Source: Helicostylum pulchrum
Taxonomy: Eukaryota > Mucoromycota > Mucoromycetes > Mucorales > Mucoraceae
Reading direction: 5' to 3'
Length of the DNA stretch: 64,000 nt
NCBI GenBank assembly: GCA_025677825.1
Contig: JAIXMO010000008.1
Span: forward strand, 124,001-188,000
Under the pieces are notes generated by a model. The model saw only the letters and a program-made list of their open reading frames with translations. It did not search any database and was not told the origin of the DNA. This document shows positions 24,599-35,462 of this stretch, one piece after another (position 1 is the stretch's first letter; every line of letters begins with the position of its first letter). Both the position numbers and the translations under genes were made by a program.

Positions 24599-25426
24599 CT
24601 ATGTATAGACGTGCAAAAAAACAAGTGGCCGAGGGCGCGTTCTTTCAATTACACCATGGCCGGATCTACGTAATGCTTCAACTTTTACTTGAGCTTCAAA
24701 ATCATTTTGTTCTGCAGCTTGCTCATAATACTGAAAGGCTTTTGTTAGGTTTCTATATACTCCTTGTCCGTTTTCAAACAGAACCCCGATATTGTAAGAA
24801 GAAACAACATGACCGCGTCTAGCAGCAGCAGCGTAAAGAATAAATGACTCGGCATAGTCTTAGGGAACATTTTCGCCATCATTATAAATTACACCAAGTC
24901 TAAAAAGTGATTCGACATCTCCTTTGGCTGCTGCAAATCTATACCATTCAATTGATTCGACATAGTCTTGCTTAACACCGAGACCTTTATAGTACAGACG
25001 ACCAAGTTTTTCACAGGCTTTGGCATGACCTTTGATAGCAGCCTTTCCGTAATGGTAAATGGCAGTAACATAGTCTTCTTCAAATTGGTAGATCAATCCA
25101 ATATTGTAATTGACTTCCGAAACTACGAAGGGATTACTGTTTTCTAATTCTCTTTCATAGTATTCGAGAGAAGATGTAGAATATTTGATACCGTAAACCG
25201 TTCGAAGAAAACCAATGCTTCTGTGAATGTAGCCAGTGGCAGGAGCAACCAAAAGGAGTCTTCTGTGTCGCTCGATATGGCCTCTCTTCTCGGTTTCAAA
25301 GTATTTTTCTACGGTTTTTCCTAAAATTATAAATATGTTAAATAAATAATACAATAATAAGATAATAACACGGTAATTCATGTACTTACTTTGGGTAAGT
25401 GCAGTGTCGTTGGTGTTTTCAGACAT
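24599..25426 (-). pseudogene. Sel1-repeat protein gene interrupted by an in-frame TAA
   Basis: Exons 25426-25390 and 25320-24860 encode 165 residues with Sel1/TPR-like repeats: SEVNYNIGLIYQFEEDYVTAIYHYGKAAIKGHAKACEKLG-type spacing and LYYKGLGVKQDYVESIEWYRFAAAKGD. A TAA at 24862-24860 ends this frame in the middle of a repeat (YNDGENVP). Immediately past it the same frame stays open for 86 codons to a TAG at 24601-24599 and continues the repeats: DYAESFILYAAAARRGHV, YNIGVLFENGQGVYRNLTKAFQYY, AAEQNDFEAQVKVEAL. The simplest reading is a CAA-to-TAA nonsense change (family Q before DY). It may be a recent pseudogene, a truncated but used allele, a sequencing error or a readthrough gene; I favour the first. 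Role of Sel1 proteins is scaffold-like. Confidence 0.8.
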
Positions 25427-26397
25427 GTTTATAAATTTTTAGAAGGTACAAAATATAATAAAAAGAGAAAGAAACAAACAAACAAAAAATTATTTATAGG
25501 CACCCATTTTTTAATTTCTACAAATTACTTTTAAAGGATTAAATACCCATACAAAAAAAAAAAAAGATTAAAACACTTTAAATACTTCTTGAACTCACTC
25601 AAGTTATTCTACAAAAAAATATGCTGTGTATTGTTTTCTGTAAGAGCTCAAACATTAGAATACCACATAATAATGCATTTATTAAAAACTACTCCCCATG
25701 ATATACAGGACTATAAGTATCTTTCAGGTTCGCTTAATTTGATTTAAACTGTACCTCTTTTCGATATTTCTTCACTTAGTAACCATCTGTATACAATTAA
25801 TTTTCCTAGTTAATTCTGCAAAGATTCACTGCTGATAGATGCTCCATTCAAGTCTAAATTTATTGCCTTCATATATATAACTATTAATTACTTTGTAAGA
25901 TTTATTTCCCTATCGGCTTGATTAGTATCCCTTTGTTTATGAATAACATCGATTGATATCTAATACACTTTCATATGATTTCTTTATAAATTAAATACAT
26001 AAATACTTGTTATATATTGAGGTAAGATACAACTTCTTTTATTTTTTAAAAGCACCCTGCTGCATCTCGGTAAATGTATGTTACAACTGCTTAAAAATAC
26101 CTTATACAAAGGAATATACATATTTATTAGTTACTTTTATTATCTTAGGATTAGGAGCTTGGTTTGTGATGCTACATAAATATCTTGTATGTGTCACCAA
26201 TACTAATGTGATATCTAAGTCAGTATTTGCATCTATTTTTTTGTTCTCTTTCTTTCTTCTTTCTCCTTTCTTTTTTTTCTACCTAAGAAAAAAGCCTAGC
26301 ATTATGTTTAGCGTTCGTAAACGTTAGTATATATTTGAAGTATACCCTTTGGCGCTGTTAAACTAATACTTATTACTCCCTCCGTTCGTTTTCTTTA
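25427..26397. other. Intergenic region
   Basis: About 1 kb of AT-rich DNA with poly-A/T tracts. A 106-codon open frame at 26007-26327 is composed of low-complexity hydrophobic residues and looks accidental. Nothing else is supported. Confidence 0.55.
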
Positions 26398-26516
26398 GAG
26401 TCTGGAACGGAGTTGTCTGAAAAAGGAAAAACGTACTATGAAAGTCAAAATTATAAGAAAGCTTTATCGTATTTTGTGAAAGTACATGAGGCTGGGCATG
26501 TGGAATCTCAGCATTG
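26398..26516 (+). pseudogene. Sel1/TPR-like relic exon
   Basis: After a TTTAG acceptor-like sequence the DNA reads SGTELSEKGKTYYESQNYKKALSYFVKVHEAGHVESQH then stop. YYESQNYKKALSYFVKVHEAGH has the spacing of a Sel1/TPR repeat helix pair (compare YY..A..G.A.A), and VESQ is the usual junction to the next repeat, where the stop falls. With a stop-interrupted Sel1 gene only 1 kb away it is probably another decayed duplicate fragment. No 5' or 3' continuation was found. Confidence 0.5.
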
Positions 26517-26852
26517 AAATTTCCGTCATATATGCTAATTATGACGATAAAAAAAGATAACTATAAAGAAAATAAGTATGTTTTTTTTTCGTAAAGAAGT
26601 GAGAGCTGATTTTCTTTTCTTTTTTCAACCGAGTATTCGGCGTTCCCATAGGCAGTAAAATTGATAAACGAAACAATGCGTTTTTGCACAAAAAAAACTT
26701 TAAATCGCGCTAAACGTCGAGTACCGGGTTTACTTTATGCTTTATCAGGCGGCATTAAAACTCCGTGCTACGTTTTTATAAGCTAGTTTTTTTTTCTACT
26801 TCTTCTTATCTTTACTTCTTTTTTCTAACTTTTTGTACAAAAAAAACCACAT

Positions 26853-29260
26853 ATGTCGGGTGCTATCTCTCTACCACCGGACGAAGGAGGAGGTATAAAG
26901 AACAATTTGAGCCAAGCGCGGGACTGGTTCAGTAAAAAATGGTACGGCGAGAACGGTGAAACAGCCCCGTTATTAAATCGCGAAAGAGGGACGATGGAAC
27001 CGCCCAAACGTACTACGTTTCGTATCGTTGTTACTATTGTAGCTTTGGTAGTTGCATTGATTGTATTGGGAATTACAGTAGGATTTTGGTTTAATGATCA
27101 TGAAAAGAAAAGAGGTAAAAAAAAAAAACTAGTGTGTTGTATGCATACGTTAACATGATTGTTTATACAGAACGTGATCCTCACCATTCTCCCATCTCCA
27201 ACTTGACAAGTGCTGAAGAACTTATGCTGGAGCTTCCATCCAACCAAAGCTTATATGATTATTCCAAGACACTAACATCCGTAACGCACGTAGCAGGCAC
27301 GACCAACGACAAAAAGCAAGCAGAATGGACCCGTGACCAATTTGAAAGTTTTGGCTTAGAAACCAAAATCGAAACCTACTGGCCCTTATTAAATTACCCC
27401 ATCTCTAACCGTTTAGCTCTTATTTCCGGTCCTAAACACTTAAGATTTGAAGCGAAATTAACGGAAGCGCCAGTCGACGAAGATGAAACCAGTAAAGATC
27501 CAAACGCCGTACCTCTTTTCCACGGGTACTCTAAAAACGGGACCGTTACAGGCCGTGTAGTCTATGCCAATTATGGCCGTCTTGAAGATTTTCAATTTTT
27601 GAAGGATCAAGGTGTGAATTTGGACGGCACTATTGCTTTAGTTCGGTATGGTGGCGCCTTCCGTGGTCTCAAAGTCAGAGCTGCTGAAATCTTTGGCTGC
27701 GTTGGTGCCTTAATTTATTCCGATCCAATTGACGATGGACCACTAAACAAGAATAGTTCTACTAACCCTGCCGAATCTTACCCTAATGGTCCTTGGCGTT
27801 CCAAGAGTTCTGTACAAAGAGGTTCTGTTCTATACTTCTCTCTCACTGCAGGTGATCCGTTAACACCTGGTTACGCTGCCACTGAAAACGCTACCCGTAT
27901 CAAAATGGAAGACTCTGTTGGCCTACCCAAGATTCCTTCTTTACCTCTATCTTGGGAAGACGCGTTACCTCTCTTAAAAGCAACACAAGGCTTAGGTGTT
28001 GTTGGTGAAAACGATTGGACTGGCGGGTTAGAAGAAGTTGGCTACTACAGTGGTCCTACTGAGGGAGAAGTGATTCTAGTGAACCATATTGAAAACAAGA
28101 TTACGCCTATCTGGAACGTTATCTCTCGTATTGAAGGTACTGAAGAGCCAAATAAGGCCATTATTTTAGGTAATCACAGAGACGCGTGGGTATACGGGGC
28201 AGTTGACCCCTCCTCTGGATCTGCTTCACTTTTAGAGTTAGCCCGTGTATTCGGCGAGATCTTAAAGACTGGATGGCGACCTCGGCGTACAATCATTTTA
28301 GCTTCATGGGATGCAGAGGAATACGGTCTTGTTGGTTCCACCGAATGGGTGGAAGATAACAAGGAATGGTTGGATAAAGAAGGCACTGTCTATCTTAATG
28401 CCGATATGGCTGTCTCCGGTCCTCATTTTGCAGCACAAGCTTCCCCATCTTTAAATCGTTTATTGTACTCGGTCGCTGCCGAAATTCACGACCCTCGTAC
28501 TGGAAAATCGGTGCTTGATGCTTGGTCTGCTGATCATGAGGTCGCTGAAAACGAAAAACCTCCGGTTGGTATTTTAGGTTCAGGTTCTGATTATGCAGCT
28601 TTTTTGGACCATGTTGGTATTGCCAGTGTCGATTTCCGCTTTACGGGAGATTATGGTGTCTATCACAGTAACTATGATAGTTTCCACTGGATGGTGAAAT
28701 TCGGTGATCCTCAATTCCTTTACCACCAAACACTCGTTAAATTTTGGGGTCTTCTTACGTTACGTCTTAGTGATTCACCTGCTTTACCCATCTACCCTGC
28801 TGATTACGCAGCTGAGCTTACAAAGTATCTTGGTACATTGAACACTTTAGCAATGCCTTATACTTTCCCTCAGTTAGGTCAAGCAATTAAAAAGTTGGAT
28901 AAGACCGTACGAAGATTTGAACATCGTAGACAACGTCTTGAATCGCGTCTTGCTGAATACGATTCTTTGGACAAGACACCTCATAATTTGGTAAAACGTT
29001 TGAATAAGCTGAATAATCGCTTGACGCATTTTGAACGTGGGTTTATTGACCCAGAAGGTATCAAGGGACGTGAATGGTTTAAACACGTTGTTTATGCTCC
29101 GGGACTGTGGGCAGGGTACTCTTCTCAAGTATTTCCTGCTATTGTGGATAGTCTTGAAGAAAAAGATATTGTGCAAGCTCGTCATGCGGAACAACGAGCG
29201 GCGCAAAGTATTCTTCAAGCTGCTGAATGGCTAAAGGAAGATTTCAAACTAGTTGTATAA
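26853..29260 (+). CDS. M28B metallopeptidase, glutamate carboxypeptidase II / transferrin-receptor-like
   Basis: Type II membrane ectopeptidase. Exons 26853-27114 and 27171-29260 give 783 residues, close to human GCPII. A short cytosolic N-terminus with acidic/Leu signals (ETAPLLNRE) precedes one transmembrane helix (about residues 53-75). The luminal part has the PA domain (VVYANYG, ALVRYGG.FRGLKVRAA), then the M28 peptidase with all five zinc-ligand motifs: GNHRDAWVYGAVDPSSG (His, Asp), WDAEEYGLVGSTEW (catalytic and ligand Glu), NADMAVSG (Asp), and YHSNYDSF (His), so it should be active. The C-terminus is the helical TFR-dimerisation domain. Probable location: plasma or vacuolar membrane; substrate unknown. 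It is convergent with the RhoGEF gene. Confidence 0.93.
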
Positions 29261-29516
29261 ATAATAAAAAAAAATTCGCACGTCAAAATATTTATTGTTT
29301 ATTTTCTACCCTCTTGTTTTCACTTTGTTTAAAAATGCTATAAAAAACATTGCTTTACATACATTTGTAACGATTAAGCAAGGTGAAAAGCTTTTTTTTT
29401 TCAATTTCTTTTTTTTGTTTTGTTTTTTATTATATAATTATTATTAGTAAGTAACTTTGGTGATATTAGTAATTAAAAAAAAAATAGGAAAGTAGTAAGT
29501 AAAATGCGTATCTCAT

Positions 29517-32500
29517 TTAAGATCGACGTAAAGTAGATGGTTCGGCCGAGGTATCTTGATCAATAACGTTGTTATCAACTAATTGTATTTTAAATACATG
29601 TTGGAAATTTGGTTTTACAGGATCCAGCATACATCCAAATATAAGCGGTAATTCTGTTTTATGGCCGGTGTTTATACACTTCATGGATTTACCTCGAATG
29701 ATTTGTTCAATTGCGCCCTACAAAAAAATAAATATCAAAATTTTTTTTTTACCTAGGTTGTTGCTTCTACTTACCGTAATCACATTACGAACTTCTATAA
29801 AAGATGAATCAAATGCCATAACGTACGGGTAAGAAAATGCAAATGACTCTGGCGTTCCTTCCCATTCAATTAAAAATTTGTTGAATAATCGATTTCCTTT
29901 ACTATCTATATAAAAAGCGTATTCTACAGCAGCAACAACAAAAATGTTAAAGTGTTATAAAAAAGAAGTCTATTTATAATAAAAACTTTACCATCATAAC
30001 AAATAAAGTAATGATTACGAGGTGTTCTGAAAATAGCAATACGTTTAATCGGCTGTCTCAGATTCAAAGAACTGGAGACTTCTTTTTCTCTTTCCAAAAT
30101 AAACGCGAGATTTCGATCACTAGGATTCAGTAGTTCTAAATAAAAAAGTATTAAATTATTTTTTGTTTTGCTTGTTTTAGCTGTTGATAATGACTTTACG
30201 TTGTGGTTTATCGGTTCTCATATCTACCATAATCATACCTCTTGAAGAAGTGATCAACATCATGGACGCTGATAATTCAACGGCGTACGCTTCACAAGGT
30301 ACATAACAATCTTTAATTTTTTTCAAATGCAATTCATCTGACGGTAGAGTCAATGAACGCATGGTTAACATCCGGTCGATAAATCCAGTGGACCTTTTCA
30401 CCATATTGCCCGTGTTCGCGGGTAACACGGCCACCATATTCTCGGTACCTCGTACGGCTTCAAACGTCGAGATGACAGATTTCAATGTTGATATTCTGGG
30501 AACACACAGCACGGTGCGTTTCAAACAGATACCAACAAAGAAAAAGGGGACATGAGTTTGTACCAGTCTACCTGCTGGTTGGGTCGCGGGCTTTCCATTT
30601 ACGACATACAACGGGTACTCCCACAGGGTTTTATCAGCTAGAACCAAAAGAGTTTCTGTAGGCTCGATGGTGTGAATTTGTGTAACTTTATCGAGGGCGA
30701 GTACTTTGTGAGGAGTCGTATCAGCGTACTTGTAATTGTGATGACCTACATAAACGCCATCGTCTGAAGCAAGCAGATACTGCTGTCCACCGTTAAATGT
30801 GATAAAGTGGTTAATTTTATTTGTATCTATAAATTCATGTTCACGAACAGCTGGTATAATTTCAAAGATGGGGCTCTTTTTATTTTTTTCTTCCTGCTGT
30901 AAGCGAATTTTTTCAAGCCAAGGCTTTCTGGTGGCAGGTGAAGATGCGTATAATGTAAAATGTGTAGTAGTCGAGTTACGACCGAGATGTTGAAATGCGA
31001 TAGGGTGCTGGTTTAATTTGGTATTGGGAACGGATGCAGAAGTCGTGTAAGGTCCAAGGTCAGTGGATGAACGACCTTGCATACCAGGGTTTGTCGTATG
31101 ATTTGGTGTAAGGTAAGGTAACAATAATGTACTGGATCTTTTACTGCCATTTAAAGAAGTGTCTGGTAAATAGACCGATAATAGTTCAATTGGAATAGGC
31201 TATTATTAAATATTAGTATTAATACTTGTATATCTATTAACTTTGTGTTACTTACTCTCTTTTGAATTACATAACGTTCTGTACCATTAGCTATTTTTAG
31301 CTTTGCTACAACTAAATAATGGTCAAACAAAATGACTTGATATTCTACAGACTCCGGTTGACAAGATTTCTTTAAAGTTCCTTGTTTTATAATTGACCTG
31401 TTTTTATTGAGTAAATCGAGGTTCTAATAGAAAAAAATGAGATGATATGTAGCTAGTTTACCGTAATATGTTTTGTTACCTTACCATTTCATCAAATTTA
31501 TATTTAAATGACAAGTTGTAATGAATGCGTTCCAAGTCAAATCTATTCTTGGCTTGACCAGTTTCAATATTGACACGGGACAAAAACCTTTTAATGATGG
31601 TCACTGCTTTCGGTAAGTCTTCTAAATCAGGGTGATCAGGCGGTGTATGCTTTAAAATTTCTTTGAATAAAAGAGTGTATCTTCCTAAACGTGTTGTTGG
31701 TTTCGTTAAGAATCCATTGACTTCGAGTTTTAATGAACTAGGATGTCTCTCCGTTGCATTGACAAATGCGTCGAAATTCGAATTAATATAGCGTTCATTC
31801 TCTAATGCAAATTTAGCTTCGTACTGCTTAGACCCGTACTTAATATAAGGTTCAAAATCAGTGACAAAATTTAATAGAACATCTCCAATTTGATAAATAA
31901 TCGTATGTTGACTTTGACGTGCTTGTAATGCTCGTAATAATCGAATATTAATCAAGTGGATATTTTCAATGTTTCCAAACACTTTACGTATAAATCCTTC
32001 TCTTCTAGAACTAGGAATAATCGGTCTTTCGGTTAATGGTTTAATCCACATCTAAATTTAAAAAAGGTGTATTTTTAGTCTCTCTCTCTCTCTTTTTTAT
32101 TCATTTATTTACGGTTTGAAGGTATTCCAAACTTTGCACATAGTCTTTCTCGGTATAAATCAGTTCATATAAATTTTCTTGTCTTTTACGTTCCATTTTT
32201 GTTAATGAATCATACATGGTTTTATCTACATTATCTGCCCAATAATCATGGTGTAAAGATGTTGTATTAAAAGATGATGATTTTTGGAAAAGCGTGGATG
32301 ATTTTGTTAGTAGATCGGATAACGAATCTGAACTGTCTTCTCTTTGAATCTAATAAAATGTAAATAAACACAAACTTATGAGTATAAATAGAGCTCATAC
32401 CTGTAATAGTCTTTTAGGACAGATGGGACTGTAGCATGGTTTAATATCCCAACAAGTAGGCACATAACAATGCGTTAAATCGGTAATAATTCCATTTGGC

Positions 32501-33099
32501 ATATGATTATTGTACAACAGTTCGGTAGCATTCACATCGCCGCCCGATTCACTTTCACTCCAACAATCACTGCTACTTCCTTGCAAAGGTCTTGGGGAAG
32601 TAAGGGTATATAAGGTTCGATTGGTAAATTCGTATAAATAAATGGAAGAATCCACAAGTTGTGTTTCGTAACTGACATCGTGAAAAAATCGTTGTGAGCT
32701 TAATAATCTACCTAATCGTAAAGCTAACTTTCGATCTGATTTTTGTATAATCAAACAAATTTTATCCTATACATAAATAAAACATAAATAACAACAATAC
32801 AAAAAAAAAAGATGATATATAGTATACATACAACGACTTCTTTACCATCAAAGGTATTCTTGTATTCGATATCATCTTTTATATGATCAGATAATGTAAT
32901 ACGTTGCCTTAATTCAATTGCGATACGAGATAACAAAGCAGAATAGACAATGGGGTTTGAATGATTTGAAGCTTCTTTTTTCGTACCGTAAGCGAAACTT
33001 TGGGACCGATGAGCCATGATATCTTGTGTAATAATAATGGGTGGTATAGGTGAATCTATTTATCGCTCAGTTATTACATAATAATCACAGTATACGAAC

Positions 33100-33133
<34 letters not shown>

Positions 33134-33276
33134 ACACATACACACACACACACACACACAAATAGTTATAATAATACATTACTTTTTGTATTTCGAGTAC
33201 TACTTTTTCGTTTTTTATTTGATGAATTTAAAAAATCCCATGGTTGTTGTAATATACTTTCTTTTCTCCTAGCCAT
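29517..33276 (-). CDS. ROM2: Rho1 guanine-nucleotide exchange factor, DEP-DH-PH-CNH (Rom2 type)
   Basis: Activates Rho1 for cell-wall synthesis and polarity. Ten exons (33276-33183, 33055-32832, 32766-32401, 32349-32113, 32051-31485, 31423-31256, 31199-30200, 30135-29992, 29923-29775, 29717-29517) total 3150 nt, 1049 residues, all in frame. The start at 33276 (MARRKESILQQPW) is used because the next exon opens in the middle of a conserved stretch, SPIPPIIITQDIMAHRSQSF. Domains: DEP about 75-145 (SALLSRIAIELRQRITLSDHIKD), RhoGEF/DH about 290-485 (YELIYTEKDYVQSLEYL, FLTKPTTRLGRYTLLFKEILKHT), PH about 505-650, CNH about 690-1035 ending in the typical EYAFYIDSKGNRLF..EWEGTPESFAF segment. Intron 1 carries a long CT/CA microsatellite. 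Confidence 0.93.
33101..33161. repeat. Compound microsatellite (CT)n(CA)n within RhoGEF intron 1
   Basis: A CT run of about 33 nt passes directly into a CA run of about 28 nt, with only small interruptions. It lies wholly inside the 33056-33182 intron of the RhoGEF gene and, in sense orientation, is a TG then AG repeat between donor and acceptor. Confidence 0.95.
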
Positions 33277-33631
33277 TTAATCCTTTTATCGTTTTGTTTT
33301 TAAAAAAGGAAAAAAAAAAGGTTTTTTTATATATACAAAAAAGAAAAAAAGGAAAAAGGGAAAGAAAAAAAAAAAGGAAAAAAAAACTTGTGAAAACAAT
33401 GGGGCTATTTCCGGACTTTTTATATTGGCCTTATTCTGTGTTACTTTTTAAAGCCCCTGAACTTTAATTGCTTACTGATTCCATGAAAGGCCCTTCTTAA
33501 AGCTTCTTTTTTAAACCCTCTCTTTTAATACAGTTAGAAAATTGAACACATTTTTTACGCAGAGGAAATTATTGGTTATACAAACAGTAAATGTTTATTA
33601 ATGAAGAAAAAGTGGGAGTGAGCGAAAAAAC

Positions 33632-34265
33632 TTATTGACGAGCTTCGAACTTCTCAATCTTCTTGTTGGCACGACGTTCACGGACGGCCTTGTTCTTGGC
33701 ACGGAGAACATCAGCTTGTTCAGCGAGAGTCTTGGCACGAACCTTCTCGGCCTTAGCACGATGAATGTGTTCAATGAGAACACGCTTGTTCTTGAAACCG
33801 TTACCCTTGGACTTGAGGTAGAGAGAATGGTAAAGATGCTTATCGATCTTACCAGCTTCTCTGTACTTGGCTAAAAGACGACGGAGAACACGCATACGAC
33901 GCATCCAGATAACTTGGCTGGACATACGAGCATCGGCAGTACCCTTTCTCTTACCATGACCCATATGACGACCGTTACGCTTGGCAGCAGCACGGACGAG
34001 AACACGGTAACGAGATTGAGCAACCTCGGGCTTACGGATAATAAGACCGTCCTTGACGAGCTTACGAATGTTGGCACGAGAGTTGGCATTGGCAATCTCG
34101 TTGACCTCATTGGGATCGAGCCAGATCTTACGTTCACCACACTTGAGAACGGAGGCAGCAAGACGCTTTTGGACAAGAAGACTAACCCTAAAAATATTTC
34201 CATTGCTTGTTTAGTTTCATCGCTTTTTTTTTATATATATTCTCTTTAGCACTGTGTTCTTACAT
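33632..34265 (-). CDS. RPL19: 60S ribosomal protein eL19 with start codon split by an intron
   Basis: The body, 34187-33632, encodes residues 2-185 of eL19: [50 protein letters not shown], and [13 protein letters not shown], ending with the basic helix [12 protein letters not shown]. There is no in-frame ATG in or before this exon in place of the first residue. The AT at 34265-34264 followed by GTAAGA is a perfect donor, and the acceptor TTTTTAG|G at 34188 supplies the G, so AT|G forms the start codon by splicing. Length (185) fits the family. C-ending codons indicate high expression. The only alternative, starting at the internal MGHG, would delete the conserved N-terminal third. Confidence 0.9.
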
Positions 34266-34822
34266 TATAAATGTCTATAGATGAAAAAAGAGGGTTTTCT
34301 TACTCTCGCACCTAACCAAATGATTACAATAAAAAAATAAAAAAAAATTTCTCGACTATGTGACTGTTATTGATATCATGGTCACAAAATCAAATCTCAA
34401 AAATCAAATCGCGTAATGCCCTGACCGAAAATCCCGCCGGCTGTCATTGTTATTACTGCGTGTCATTATCGCATAACAAGTTGACATTAGCAACGCATAT
34501 ATAGCCATGTTATTCATTCGAAAAGGTTGCTGCTTGTTAATGACAAATATTCTGTAAGTAGGACTCCATGTTTGTGTTACAGTTTACATGTCGTCCACAA
34601 ACAGACAGAAAACGGTAGAACTACGAAAAGTGGTACTATTAAAAAAAGAAGCATATATCATTTTTCAATGGCTTTATACATCAATTATACTATTACAAAA
34701 GTCTATTTTGATACGTTGGTAGGTAAGTGTAAATTTCTCCCCTCCCCTTTTCAACCAAATTTTCGGTGAGACGTTCACAAGTGTTTCACGAAAATCCATT
34801 TTTTATTTAGTTACATGAAAAA

Positions 34823-35462
34823 TCAAGGGCAACCCTTTATATTAATTAATGCTAATTTTAAAGAGTTGTCTGACTCGTCTAATTCGCCTTCACCCATATA
34901 CTCTACAATATTACGTTCTGTCTCATGTACCTTTACTTTGTATAACCTTGCTGAATTGGATCTCCAGCTGTCGTTTTGTAAAAAGTGTAATTGAAAATTC
35001 CACCAAATAAATACTGCTAAGTTCTCTGTTGTGCTTGGCTTTTTCTGAAAGTATTCTACATCTAAATCCTATAATACAGGACAAGTATTAATACATCACA
35101 TCTACCAACAAAAAAAAAAGAATATGTTTTATTCCTTACCAAGTTTCTGTGATCCAGGGGTTCCATGACAGCAAGTCTAATACATTCCTTTAAATCAACT
35201 AAATTCATAACCATGCCTGTCAAAGGATTCACTTCACCTTTTAATGTGATCTCGACTAATAAGAAAGATAAATACGACGAATTTTTATTCTTCTTTTATT
35301 TTTTTATTTAAAGCTGGTACCTTTGTAATTATGTCCATGGAAATGAGGGTGATTACATTTACCGTATAATATTTTATTCTCTTCGTCTGTTAATTGAGTT
35401 GAATGTAATCTATGTGCAGCCGAGAAAGTTTCGGTTCTAGTGATATATGTAATGGGTGACAT
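34823..35462 (-). CDS. 6-pyruvoyl-tetrahydropterin synthase
   Basis: Second enzyme of tetrahydrobiopterin synthesis, converting dihydroneopterin triphosphate. Exons 35462-35321, 35255-35140 and 35068-34823 give 167 residues. The N-terminus [21 protein letters not shown] and the following [16 protein letters not shown] carry the catalytic Cys and the three zinc-binding His of the PTPS family. [23 protein letters not shown] and the D-x-LDHRNL segment are also typical; [11 protein letters not shown] is the conserved active-site region with the Glu. The C-terminal region [20 protein letters not shown] is normal, followed by an additional acidic tail of about 22 residues. BH4 supports phenylalanine hydroxylase in Mucoromycota; that use here is inference. 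Confidence 0.92.

Noticed and set aside
24595..24822. Plus-strand open frame of 75 codons
   Set aside because: Antisense to the downstream part of the Sel1 gene that continues past the TAA; the minus strand carries real Sel1 repeats.
26007..26327. 106-codon plus-strand frame with hydrophobic runs
   Set aside because: Low-complexity Phe/Leu/Tyr translation of T-rich DNA, no conserved motif and no splice or promoter context.
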